53,081 bases of DNA from Asaia bogorensis (GTDB lineage: Bacteria; Pseudomonadota; Alphaproteobacteria; Acetobacterales; Acetobacteraceae). Location: assembly GCA_943333505.2 (NCBI GenBank), contig CALQTN020000027.1, forward strand, positions 1-53,081. The letters run 5' to 3'. How positions within the stretch are numbered: the stretch's first letter is position 1; each line of letters starts with the position of its first letter. The translations under genes were made by a program, and so were the position numbers. Positions 1-7,304 of the stretch are shown one piece after another. Under the pieces are notes generated by a model. It made no database searches, had not been told where the DNA came from, and worked only from the letters and a program-made list of their open reading frames with translations.

Positions 1-2
1 CG

Positions 3-926
3 CTCGCCGAGGCGCTGGCGGCGCGTGGCCTGCCATGGGCGGAATGGTTCCTCCATACTGGCGCGTTTGACCTGTCCGCCCCGCCACCGGAGGGCATATT
101 TTATAACCGGATGAGCGCGTCGTCGCACACGCGGGACCATCGCTTTGCCGCCGAGTTCACCGCGAGTGTGCTGGCCTGGCTCACCCGCTGGGGCCGCATT
201 GTGGTTAACGGCCCGGAGGCGCTCGATCTGGAGATCAGCAAGGTTCGGCAGTATGCCGCGCTCGAGGCTGCGGGCGTGCGTACTCCGCGCACGGTGATGG
301 TGGCGGGTCGGGGTGAAATCCTTGGCGCGGCGCAGAGCTATTTCCCCGGCCAGCCGGTCATCCTCAAGCCCAACCGCGGTGGCAAGGGGCTTGGGGTGCA
401 GCTGTTCCACACCGAAGAGGGCCTGCGCGAGCATGTCGAGAGCGCCGGCTATATCGAGCCGGTGGACGGCATCCAACTGCTGCAAGCCTATATCCGCGCG
501 CCCCGCCCGGTGATCACCCGCGCCGAATTTGCCGGCCGACGCTTCACCTATGCGGTGGAGGTTGATACGTCCGAAGGCTTCGAACTTTGCCCGGCCGATG
601 TCTGCGCAATCGGCGACCTCGCCTGCCCGGTGGGCGACGAGCCGGGGCGGCCGGAGCACAAATTCACCGTCATCGATGGGATTGATCCGGGCCTGCGTGG
701 ACGGCTCGAGGCGTTCCTGGAACGCGCGCAGGTCGATGTTGCGGGCATTGAATTCATTATCGGCGAGGATGGGTTGCCGCTGGTTTATGACGTCAATACC
801 AACACCAACTACAACCCGGATGCCGAAGCCCGCGCCGGGCTTACCGGCACAAACCGGTCAGGTATGGGGGCGCTGGCGGAGTATCTTGGTGGCCGTCTGG
901 CTGAAACCGCCCGCCTGGCTGCGTAG
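3..926 (+). CDS. ATP-grasp / RimK-type ligase (5'-truncated by window)
   Basis: The reading frame is open from base 3 of the window, so the true start lies upstream; the ATG at 111 is internal. ATP-grasp enzymes join a carboxylate to an amine or thiol through an acyl-phosphate. Visible features are the lysine strand VILKPNRGGKGLGVQ with its glycine-rich loop, and near the C-terminus AGIEFI followed by VYDVNTNTNYNP, where the acidic residue and N-x-N bind the Mg-ATP complex. The substrate cannot be told; RimK-like glutamate ligases are the closest match I recognise. An NHL-repeat protein follows after 66 bp on the same strand, so the two may be co-transcribed. The family call is firm and the substrate unknown. 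Confidence 0.8.
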   Translation, partial: LAEALAARGLPWAEWFLHTGAFDLSAPPPEGIFYNRMSASSHTRDHRFAAEFTASVLAWLTRWGRIVVNGPEALDLEISKVRQYAALEAAGVRTPRTVMVAGRGEILGAAQSYFPGQPVILKPNRGGKGLGVQLFHTEEGLREHVESAGYIEPVDGIQLLQAYIRAPRPVITRAEFAGRRFTYAVEVDTSEGFELCPADVCAIGDLACPVGDEPGRPEHKFTVIDGIDPGLRGRLEAFLERAQVDVAGIEFIIGEDGLPLVYDVNTNTNYNPDAEARAGLTGTNRSGMGALAEYLGGRLAETARLAA

Positions 927-992
927 GCATTCGACACGCGGCGCTGATCGCGCCAAGCTGGGCGCCATACATCACAGCAGCCAGGACCCGCG

Positions 993-1946
993 ATGACCGT
1001 TTTTGATCAATTCCTGTTCGAGCCGATCGTGGCCTGGGAACAATTGCCGGCCGAAATCGTGCTCGGCGACGTCGCCGGCATCGCGGTCGATTCCAAGGAC
1101 CGGGTCTATCTGTTCAATCGCGGCGACCATCCGGTGGTGGTGCTCAACCGCGAGGGCACGTTCTTGAATTCGTGGGGCCAGGGCGTGTTCAGCAACGCCC
1201 ACGGCGCCAGCATCGGGCCGGATGACAGTCTTTATCTGACCGATAATGGCGACCATACGGTGCGGAAATTCACCCCGGACGGGAAATTGCTGCTGGAAAT
1301 CGGGGTGCCGAACAAGCCTTCCGCGTTCATGAGCGGGGAGCCGTTTTGTCGCTGCACCCATACGGCGCTGTCGCCGACCGGGGATATTTATGTCTCCGAC
1401 GGCTACTGGAATGCCTGCGTGCATAAATTCTCGCCGACCGGCAAGCTGATCAAAAGCTGGGGCAAGCCTGGCACCGGGCCGGGGGAGTTCAACCTGCCGC
1501 ATAACATCTGCTGCGATGAAGTTGGGCAGGTTTATGTCGCCGATCGCGAAAACCATCGCGTCCAAGTGTTTGATGGCGATGGCAATTATCTGCGCCAGAT
1601 CAATAATCTGCATCGGCCATGTGGGCTTGCGATCACGCCGGGGCCGTGCCCGTGCGTGCTGGTGGGGGAATTGGGGCCGTATATGGCGGTGAACCATGCC
1701 ACCCCGAATCTCGGGCCGCGGGTGATGGTGATGGGCAATGATGGGACGCTGATCAATCGGTTGGGATTGGACAAGCCGGGGACGTCCCCGGGGGCCTTTG
1801 TGGCGCCGCATAGCGTGGCGTTGGATTCGAAGGGTGATTTGTATGTGGGCGAGGTGATCGCCAATGACTGGGCGGCGGTTTTCCCGGGGATAGAGCGGCC
1901 GGAGAAGCTGCGGCGGATGCAGAAGTTTCGGCGGGTGGTTGGGTAG
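993..1946 (+). CDS. NHL-repeat six-bladed beta-propeller protein
   Basis: This 317-residue protein is built from repeated NHL-type blades, for example GIAVDSKDRVYLFNRGDHPV, GDIYVSDGYWNACVHKFSPT, and VYVADRENHRVQVFDGDGNY. Such propellers resemble the peptidyl-alpha-hydroxyglycine amidating lyase fold and 6-phosphogluconolactonase-like enzymes, but many only bind ligands. No signal peptide is visible, so it is probably cytoplasmic. Conserved Cys residues occur in the third and fourth blades (FCRCTHTA and NICCDE), as in lyase-like members. The start has an AGGA Shine-Dalgarno about 7 bases upstream. It follows the ATP-grasp gene and converges with the minus-strand island at 1984. The fold call is solid; the enzymatic role is not known. 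Confidence 0.8.
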   Translation: MTVFDQFLFEPIVAWEQLPAEIVLGDVAGIAVDSKDRVYLFNRGDHPVVVLNREGTFLNSWGQGVFSNAHGASIGPDDSLYLTDNGDHTVRKFTPDGKLLLEIGVPNKPSAFMSGEPFCRCTHTALSPTGDIYVSDGYWNACVHKFSPTGKLIKSWGKPGTGPGEFNLPHNICCDEVGQVYVADRENHRVQVFDGDGNYLRQINNLHRPCGLAITPGPCPCVLVGELGPYMAVNHATPNLGPRVMVMGNDGTLINRLGLDKPGTSPGAFVAPHSVALDSKGDLYVGEVIANDWAAVFPGIERPEKLRRMQKFRRVVG

Positions 1947-1983
1947 GGGGTATGTTGCGCACCTCCCCGTAGTCCTCTCGTCC

Positions 1984-2550
1984 CTACCCTCTAGTATTCG
2001 GTAGGTCGATCACGATGTCGACACCGAGCAGCAGGCCGGCGACCTCGCACGCTGCATTCAAAATCCGGAGCTTTTCAGGATTGGAGATGTTGGTTCCGAT
2101 ATACCAGCCGGGAACAAGTTCGACGACGCAGCCAGTGAGATCGGGCCGATGCGGATAGACCCGTTCGGGAGCGGTCGCGATGTGGTTTCTGGTTCTGCCG
2201 CGCACGGCTTGAGCCAACTTAGGCATCACGTTTGGGTTGCTATCTATAATTCGTCGCAGAATCTCGATCATCGCCGCTTCCGCGGTTCTCGCGGCCCCGG
2301 CAACCCCGAAGGCACGGAAATAAAAATATCCTGTGGAACGTCCCCTCCGGCCGTCTGAGCGCATAGCGATTGTATTGGCGTGTACGGAAGGCGGCACGAT
2401 GACGGTCGAACTGGCCGGCTGCAAGGATGCACCAGCCCGCGGCCTTGCCCGAACAACATCCATCGACAGGAGCGCCTGCTGTTCAGCGTTGAGAAAACTG
2501 AAGAAGCGCGCGGCGGTTTCGGCATCTACTTTGAGCGTAATCTGTACCAT
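1984..2550 (-). CDS. Hypothetical protein with SeqA-like C-terminal motif (third gene of XRE island)
   Basis: The protein has 188 residues. I chose the ATG at 2550 because an AGGAG lies just upstream, and the longer frame to 2757 only overlaps the preceding gene. The C-terminal third contains RGRTRNHIA, then a proline-rich spacer (VYPHRPDL), then VPGWYIGTNISNPEK and a final helix. That order resembles the DNA-binding domain of SeqA (GRxR-xxxA ... TPYWxxTNTNxxxK), where the TN-x-N loop contacts methylated GATC. This is a resemblance seen by eye, not a search result. The N-terminus (VQITLKVDAETAARFFSFLN) looks like a short helical oligomerisation segment. It is the last gene of a coupled operon, starting 2 bp after the previous stop. 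Function unknown; DNA binding is an inference. Confidence 0.7.
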   Translation of the reverse strand: MVQITLKVDAETAARFFSFLNAEQQALLSMDVVRARPRAGASLQPASSTVIVPPSVHANTIAMRSDGRRGRSTGYFYFRAFGVAGAARTAEAAMIEILRRIIDSNPNVMPKLAQAVRGRTRNHIATAPERVYPHRPDLTGCVVELVPGWYIGTNISNPEKLRILNAACEVAGLLLGVDIVIDLPNTRG

Positions 2551-2552
2551 TT

Positions 2553-2855
2553 TCAATTCTCCTGGTCGCGATCCGGGGTCCGGCGGAGCAATTTTTGTGC
2601 CTTGCCCGGTCGAGCGTGGTAGCCTGTGATCATCAAATTCTCGTTGAACACCAGCAGCGTACCCTTGAGACGTTCGATTTTCCCAGCGAGGCGACGCAGG
2701 TTGCGGGCCAACTCTTCGCAATCTTTTTTGCGTACGAACACTCCATCCGGCACACACGTCCCAACCAAGTGTATGAGTGAGATATCGTCACGACTGATCC
2801 CACGTTGGGAACAGCGTTGCGTTGCATGATTGGTAATCCCGCTAGGATTAATCAT
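2553..2855 (-). CDS. Small DUF4258-like protein (second gene of XRE island)
   Basis: This 100-residue basic protein starts inside the end of the XRE gene (ATGATTAA overlap, 8 bp) and is therefore probably translationally coupled to it. Residues about 9-21 (HATQRCSQRGISR) carry the H-xx-x-R-xx-x-RGI signature of DUF4258-type proteins. A predicted strand region, GTLLVFNENLMITGYH, sits where that fold has its C-terminal strands. Members of this fold are often encoded beside small helix-turn-helix genes and some are suspected toxins or RNA-interacting proteins; nothing in the sequence proves a catalytic activity here. The call to a DUF4258-like fold is moderate. The protein could also be a plain accessory factor. 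Confidence 0.65.
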   Translation of the reverse strand: MINPSGITNHATQRCSQRGISRDDISLIHLVGTCVPDGVFVRKKDCEELARNLRRLAGKIERLKGTLLVFNENLMITGYHARPGKAQKLLRRTPDRDQEN

Positions 2856-3840
2856 GATCTTCGCCTTCTTGCTTTGTGTCTTGAAGGATGGAATCCCGTA
2901 TCTTCATATGTAGCCTCTCCAACTCGGACCGCTTGGACCGTATGGGCGCCAATACGTCTTCTGGAATCTGTTCGATCATCCAGGCGATCCGCTGGTCTTC
3001 GTTGCTATCTTCAAGAAGTTCTTGTGGGATGTTTTTCAGCCGGACATAGCCGTGCAGAATGGCGTACTCCGCATCTGGGTCGCCGCCTGTCAGTTGAGTA
3101 ATGATATCGATTCCGATCTTGTATTTTGGCAGTCCCTCGTCGTCTGCCCAGCCGGAATCTTTCTCAAAAGTGATGTTTTCGGCATTAGATTCAGCAGAAA
3201 AACTCTTGAGGTAGTCAGCGAACGGGTTGTTTTCTGATCGGTCGTAACCACAATCAAATGTGGTGTCCGAAGCGTTCACTCCAAAGAGATCGCGGTCGTT
3301 GATCGATTGAATTTCGCAGCCAAGTCCGTCTACCGTATCGAAATCAGCATATACAAAGGAGAAGTTTCCACCACCCAGTTCGCGTAGCCTGGCCGCCGCT
3401 TCTTGGATTGCCGCGACCCGCTTGCGGCGCCAGGCGAAACTTCCTTCGGCGAGGAGGGCGGCGAATAGCGGAGCCATCAAAATCTGGGAGCGGATCGGGA
3501 TGCCATAAATTTTCGCCACCATATTGAAGGAGAGAGCCGTTTCCGCGTCAATCATTGTGCGAAGCGGGCGGTAGCCCGCCTTGCGCAGAGTCTTCTCGTC
3601 CTCGTCTGGGCCTGAAGGAACCTTGGATAGGTCCTCCACAGCAATACCGAGCGCCTTGGCTAGCCCTGCTGCCACAATGTGCCGCGCAGAATATTTGCCA
3701 CTCTCGGCGCCCTCAATTCGCTTGATTGTCGCTATGCCGACCTTGTTCGTGCCGGCCGTTGCGTCGGCCAACTCTTGCTGGCTCCAGTTCTTTCGGCCGC
3801 GGTAGGCTTTCAGTGCCTTTGATTCGATGAAGTCCACCAT
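2848..3840 (-). CDS. XRE-family helix-turn-helix regulator with a large unknown C-terminal domain
   Basis: I chose the ATG at 3840 (330 residues) because AGGAG lies 6 bases upstream; the frame extends 54 bases further upstream without a good ribosome site. Residues about 7-75 form an XRE/Cro-type HTH: NWSQQELADATAGTNKVGIA, TIKRIEGAESGKYSARHI, then LAKALGIAVEDL. The remaining 250 residues are not a family I can name. They include an acidic, strand-rich part (FVYADFDTVDGLGCEIQSIN) and a charged C-terminal helix. It is the first gene of the three-gene operon and lies beneath a 60-bp imperfect palindrome (3861-3920), so autoregulation is likely. Base composition is visibly lower in GC than the flanking genes, suggesting acquisition by transfer. 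Confidence 0.8.
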   Translation of the reverse strand: MVDFIESKALKAYRGRKNWSQQELADATAGTNKVGIATIKRIEGAESGKYSARHIVAAGLAKALGIAVEDLSKVPSGPDEDEKTLRKAGYRPLRTMIDAETALSFNMVAKIYGIPIRSQILMAPLFAALLAEGSFAWRRKRVAAIQEAAARLRELGGGNFSFVYADFDTVDGLGCEIQSINDRDLFGVNASDTTFDCGYDRSENNPFADYLKSFSAESNAENITFEKDSGWADDEGLPKYKIGIDIITQLTGGDPDAEYAILHGYVRLKNIPQELLEDSNEDQRIAWMIEQIPEDVLAPIRSKRSELERLHMKIRDSILQDTKQEGEDHD

Positions 3841-3860
3841 GTGCATCTCCTGTCTCGATA

Positions 3861-3920
3861 GCGGCATAATGATACCAAATAATGACATAATCAAGCATCA
3901 AATTGGTATCGTGGTACCGC
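3861..3920. promoter_or_regulatory. Imperfect palindrome, probable operator of the XRE island
   Basis: GATACCAA at 3871-3878 and TTGGTATC at 3903-3910 are perfect inverted copies centred on 3890.5. The symmetry continues outward: GCGG at 3861-3864 pairs with CCGC at 3917-3920, and overall about 12 of 16 outer positions match. The half-sites are 32 bp apart centre to centre, about three helical turns, which suits two dimers on one DNA face. The site begins 20 bp upstream of the XRE start codon. Operator function is inferred. Confidence 0.55.
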
Positions 3921-4236
3921 ATATTGGCTTCATTAAGGGTGTTTTTTGAATTCTCGATAAGAGCTTTAAATTAATAAGTTAGTCGTAGCCCGATGATCCC
4001 CGCTACCGGCTGGCAGCAGGAACGAGCTGCCATTTTATGATACTTTGTCGGTCGGACTTGGCCGAATGCCTGCCTGTAGCGGTGGAAAATTCGCCAAATT
4101 GATGCGGCAGGTATCAAATGTCGCGTCAGTCGGCACGGGGGGCGGCAGGGGCCTGCGCGTTTGAATCTGCACCAATAGTATTTCCGTTGGATCGCGTCTC
4201 AGAGGCTCCCATGGGATACGATGGAGTCCCATCGAT
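3921..4236. other. Non-coding, AT-richer spacer
   Basis: No credible gene is seen in this stretch. It is richer in A and T than the surroundings up to about 3985 and presumably holds the promoter region of the XRE island. GGTATC, the core of the operator half-site, recurs at 4110-4115 within GGTATCAAATG. The 3' part returns to the usual base composition before the gene at 4237. Confidence 0.5.
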
Positions 4237-4815
4237 ATGTCGCCGACGAAAAAACTTGCAGCGGAGACGTCTCTTGCCGTAGAACAAAGCGTGAACATTT
4301 CATCAACCCCCTTCGGTCTACCCGACACCGCGCCAGAATTAGCGCGGCGTTTTGCGGTGATCATGGCGGGGCTGGGGGCGTTGATTGCGCGGCGGTTCCT
4401 GAAGATGCCGCATCTGGCAGGATTTACGCTGCTGCTGTGGGGACGGCTCAATCGGTCGGTGCGGCGGTTTTATCGGGCGCTGACCCAGGCGCCAGCGAAG
4501 GCTCGGGCGGCGCGGGCGCGGATGGAATGTGGCGATGGTACGCGGGCGCGCCCGGTGGCTTTGCCGCCGGGGCGCGGGTGGATTGTGCGGGAGCTGGGCT
4601 GGGAGGCGGCGTTCTATTTGGGGCAGCTGGAGGCGTTGCTGGCTGAGGTTGCGACACGGGCTGCGTTGGCGCGTGTGCCGGCGGCCGGGCGGATCTTGCG
4701 GCCGATTTGTCGGATGCTGGGGGTTTCGGTTTCGGTGACGCCGGTGATTGTGCGGGTGGAGCCGGTGATGGGTGTGGGGCCGCGTTTGGAGCCGGGCGGG
4801 GCGCCGGTGGCGTGA
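4237..4815 (+). CDS. Conserved hypothetical protein, Acetobacteraceae type
   Basis: The protein has 192 residues. After a polar N-terminus of about 30 residues there is an amphipathic to hydrophobic segment rich in arginine (LARRFAVIMAGLGALIARRF, then LLLWGRLNRSVRRFYRAL). I associate this pattern with short proteins of unknown function found in acetic-acid-bacteria relatives. A C-terminal alanine- and arginine-rich helical region follows, ending in a valine-rich strand-like part. No catalytic motif is visible. No clear Shine-Dalgarno precedes the ATG at 4237, so the start could be an internal Met near 4363. It stands alone and converges with the CoA-transferase. Confidence 0.55.
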   Translation: MSPTKKLAAETSLAVEQSVNISSTPFGLPDTAPELARRFAVIMAGLGALIARRFLKMPHLAGFTLLLWGRLNRSVRRFYRALTQAPAKARAARARMECGDGTRARPVALPPGRGWIVRELGWEAAFYLGQLEALLAEVATRAALARVPAAGRILRPICRMLGVSVSVTPVIVRVEPVMGVGPRLEPGGAPVA

Positions 4816-4869
4816 GTGGTGGTGGCGACCGGTGGGTGAGGGGGACGAGGTAGAATTGTGACTTAATTG

Positions 4870-4883
4870 TTTCGATATCGAAA
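4870..4883. repeat. 14-bp perfect palindrome in an AT-rich patch
   Basis: TTTCGATATCGAAA is self-complementary and lies inside about 60 bp of unusually AT-rich DNA (4856-4915) between two convergent genes. The rest of 4816-5075 contains no gene I can support. Role unknown; it could be a protein-binding site. Confidence 0.35.
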
Positions 4884-5043
4884 TTAATATGGTTTAAAAT
4901 CCAATATAATCAACGCCGTGCTCCGCTGGATCGCCACGCAAGGGCTCGCGATGACACTCGGTGCGCCGCGCCGGGGGCAAGGGTCGCGGGGATCTTTCCG
5001 TGGTCCCAAGCCAACGGTCAGGAAAGGGTAGAAAGTTTTTTTG

Positions 5044-5067
5044 GTTCTTTTTGTTCACAAAAAGAAC
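5044..5067. terminator. Perfect hairpin at the 3' end of the CoA-transferase gene
   Basis: The arms GTTCTTTTTGT and ACAAAAAGAAC pair perfectly over 11 bp around a TC turn, 8 bp beyond the CoA-transferase stop. A T-run (5036-5042) lies on the plus-strand 5' side, so on the minus strand the hairpin is followed by As and not Ts. It is not a textbook intrinsic terminator. A related sequence occurs at 8079-8107. The position between convergent genes suggests transcript-end processing or termination. Confidence 0.45.
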
Positions 5068-5075
5068 GCCCTTCC

Positions 5076-6242
5076 TCACATCGCCTTGATCTCGTCCGCA
5101 CTAAACCCAAGCTCCGCCAGCACCTCGGCGGTATGCTCCCCCAACCCAGGCGGCAAGGAGCGGATATTCGCAGGCGTTGCGGAAAAACGGGTGGGTGGGC
5201 GGGCGATGCGCACGGGCCCTTCGGTGGGGTGATCAACCAGGGGGAACATGCCGACGGCTTTGAGGTGGGGTTGTTCGGCGACTTCGGTCATGCGGGCGAA
5301 GCTGGTGTGGGGGACGTCGATGCGGAGCAGGAGTTCTTCCCATTCGGCGGTGGTTTTGGTCAGCGCGATCTCGCGCATTTTGGCGTAGACCTGGTCGATC
5401 ATCTGGTTGCGGCGCACCGGGTCATTGATGTGGAGTTGGTCGATCAGTTCCGGGCGGCCGACGGCTTCGAAGAAGGCGCACCAGTTGGCGGCGGAGTAGG
5501 GCAGCATGGTCATCCAGCCGTCTTTGGTTTTGGCGGGTTTGCGTTCGGTCATGCGTTTATAGCCTGGCGGGCCGATCGGGGGTTCGAAGCTCAGGCCGCC
5601 CATCATGTCGACGGCGTTGAAGGCGGCGAGGGTTTCGAGCATCGGCACCTCGATCAACTGGCCGACGCCGCTTCGTTCGCGTTGATAGAGGGCGGCACAA
5701 ACCGCAGAGACGACGGCCATGCCGGTGATTTTGTCGGCGACCAGGCTGGGGACGAATTGCGGTGCGTCATCGCGGCCCATGGCGGAGGCGAAACCGCTGG
5801 CGGCCTGGATGATTTCGTCGAAGGCGGGGCGGGCGCGCCACGGGCCATCCTGGCCGAAACCGGTGGCGACGGCGTAGATCAGACGGGGGTTGAGTTCCTT
5901 GCACATGTCGTAGCCAAACCCGAGGCGGGTCATGCCGGCTGGGCGGATATTGCTGACCAGGACATCCATTTTCGGGATCAGGCGGCGGATGACTTCCTTG
6001 CCGGTGGCCGATTTGAGATCAAGTGCGACCGACCGCTTGTTGCGATTGATCTGGAGGAAGACCGACGCCATGCCCTTGTTTTTGAACAGGCCGGAATTGC
6101 GGACTGTGTCGCCGTGCAGGGGCTCGATCTTGATAACATCGGCACCCCAGTCGCCGAGGGTTTGGGTGGCGAACGGGCCGAGCACCACGGCGGTGAGGTC
6201 GAGAACGCGGATGCCGGCGAGGGGGCCTGTTGCTTGGGTCAT
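5076..6242 (-). CDS. CaiB/BaiF family (class III) CoA-transferase
   Basis: Class III CoA-transferases move CoA between acyl groups through an aspartyl-CoA intermediate. The protein is 388 residues from the ATG at 6242, chosen for AGGA 5 bases upstream; the frame stays open to 6320 without a better ribosome site. Family marks are LAGIRVLDLTAVVLGPFATQ at the N-terminus, GADVIKIEP, NRNKRSVALDLKS, and FDEIIQAASG, where the Asp fits the catalytic residue. Length is normal for the family. It is divergent from an HMG-CoA-lyase-like gene and a crotonase, which suggests that it activates an organic acid to its CoA ester for that pathway. The substrate cannot be read from sequence. Confidence 0.9.
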   Translation of the reverse strand: MTQATGPLAGIRVLDLTAVVLGPFATQTLGDWGADVIKIEPLHGDTVRNSGLFKNKGMASVFLQINRNKRSVALDLKSATGKEVIRRLIPKMDVLVSNIRPAGMTRLGFGYDMCKELNPRLIYAVATGFGQDGPWRARPAFDEIIQAASGFASAMGRDDAPQFVPSLVADKITGMAVVSAVCAALYQRERSGVGQLIEVPMLETLAAFNAVDMMGGLSFEPPIGPPGYKRMTERKPAKTKDGWMTMLPYSAANWCAFFEAVGRPELIDQLHINDPVRRNQMIDQVYAKMREIALTKTTAEWEELLLRIDVPHTSFARMTEVAEQPHLKAVGMFPLVDHPTEGPVRIARPPTRFSATPANIRSLPPGLGEHTAEVLAELGFSADEIKAM

Positions 6243-6359
6243 GTGATCCTGGAACGTCATTGTTGGGGGCAGGATTGGGCAAATCGAGGGGAAGCTCAAC
6301 CCCTTCCAAGCGCGGGCCACACAGGCCAGAATGCGGACAACAGCATATGAGGGAACGCC

Positions 6360-7304
6360 ATGTCTGACTTACCCAAGCGGATCGAAATCCACGAGGAAGG
6401 CCCGCGCGAGGGTTTCCAGATTGAGCCTGGTCCGATCAGCACCGCCGACAAGATCCGCTTTTGCGAGGCGTTGGCCGAAACCGGGCTGCATGACGTGCAA
6501 TGCGTGTCGTTCGTTGATCCGCGTCGGGTGCCGGGCATGATCGATGCGGTTGCGGTGGCCGATGGCATCCGCCAGCGGCCGGATGTGCATTACACCGGCA
6601 TCGCGCTGAACTTGAAGGGCTATGAGCGCGCGGTGCAGTCGCCGCTGCATATCACCGGCGGGTTGCAGATGAGCACGTCCAATACGTTCTCGATCCATAA
6701 CACCAACAAGAATAATGCCGAGACATTGGTGGAACAGCGCCGGCAGATGGAGTTTTTCCAGGCGCGCAACATTCCGGTCGAATCGGCGATCGTCATGACG
6801 GCGTTTGGCTGCAATTTCGAGGGAAATATCGCGCCAGAAACGGTGCGGGATTGTGTGGGCGAATTGCTGGCGCTGGCGGCGGAATTCGGCGTGGTGCTCG
6901 ATCGGGTGCGGATTGCCGATACGGTGGGCTGGGGGTCTCCGCTCGGGGTGCAGCGTGTGGTTGGGGCAATTCGGGATAAATGGCCGGATTTGAAGCTCGC
7001 GCTGCATTTGCACGACACGCGCGGCACCGGCATGGCCAACGCGCTGATGGGGTTGCAGATGGGGATCAGCAGTTTCGACAGTTCCTGCGCGGGGCTGGGC
7101 GGTTGTCCGTTCGCCGGAAATCAGGCTGCGGCGGGCAATATCTGCACCGAGGATCTGGTGTTCATGGCCGAGGAAATGGGGATTGAAACCGGGTTGGACC
7201 TTGATGCGCTGATCGAGTGCGCGCGGATGGCCGAAACCATGGTGGGCCACCAACTGCCAGGCAAAATCATGCATGGCGGCAGCCTGTCGAAGTTCCGGGC
7301 ATGA
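6360..7304 (+). CDS. HMG-CoA lyase-family protein
   Basis: Members of this TIM-barrel family cleave 3-hydroxy-3-methylglutaryl-CoA or related CoA esters in a retro-aldol reaction. The 314-residue protein shows VSFVDPRRVPGM (compare SFVSPKWVPQM in lyases), the metal-binding HLHDTRGTGMAN near residues 220-230, and the cysteine signature GLGGCPFAG followed by GNICTEDLVFM. The N-terminal metal-site motif is EGPREGFQ, where classical enzymes have GPRDGLQ; the Asp ligand is replaced by Glu. GAGGGA precedes the ATG by 5 bases. The stop overlaps the next gene's start by 4 bp (ATGA), so the two are coupled. HMG-CoA or citramalyl-type substrates are both possible. Confidence 0.85.
   Translation: MSDLPKRIEIHEEGPREGFQIEPGPISTADKIRFCEALAETGLHDVQCVSFVDPRRVPGMIDAVAVADGIRQRPDVHYTGIALNLKGYERAVQSPLHITGGLQMSTSNTFSIHNTNKNNAETLVEQRRQMEFFQARNIPVESAIVMTAFGCNFEGNIAPETVRDCVGELLALAAEFGVVLDRVRIADTVGWGSPLGVQRVVGAIRDKWPDLKLALHLHDTRGTGMANALMGLQMGISSFDSSCAGLGGCPFAGNQAAAGNICTEDLVFMAEEMGIETGLDLDALIECARMAETMVGHQLPGKIMHGGSLSKFRA

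Noticed and set aside
2333-2829. Several short plus-strand frames inside the island
   Set aside because: They lie opposite a coupled operon with good ribosome sites and have no motif of their own.
5133-6350. 405-residue open frame antisense to the CoA-transferase gene
   Set aside because: The composition (Gly, Asp and His runs) is what the reverse of a high-GC gene yields. It has no domain and it overlaps a certain gene completely.
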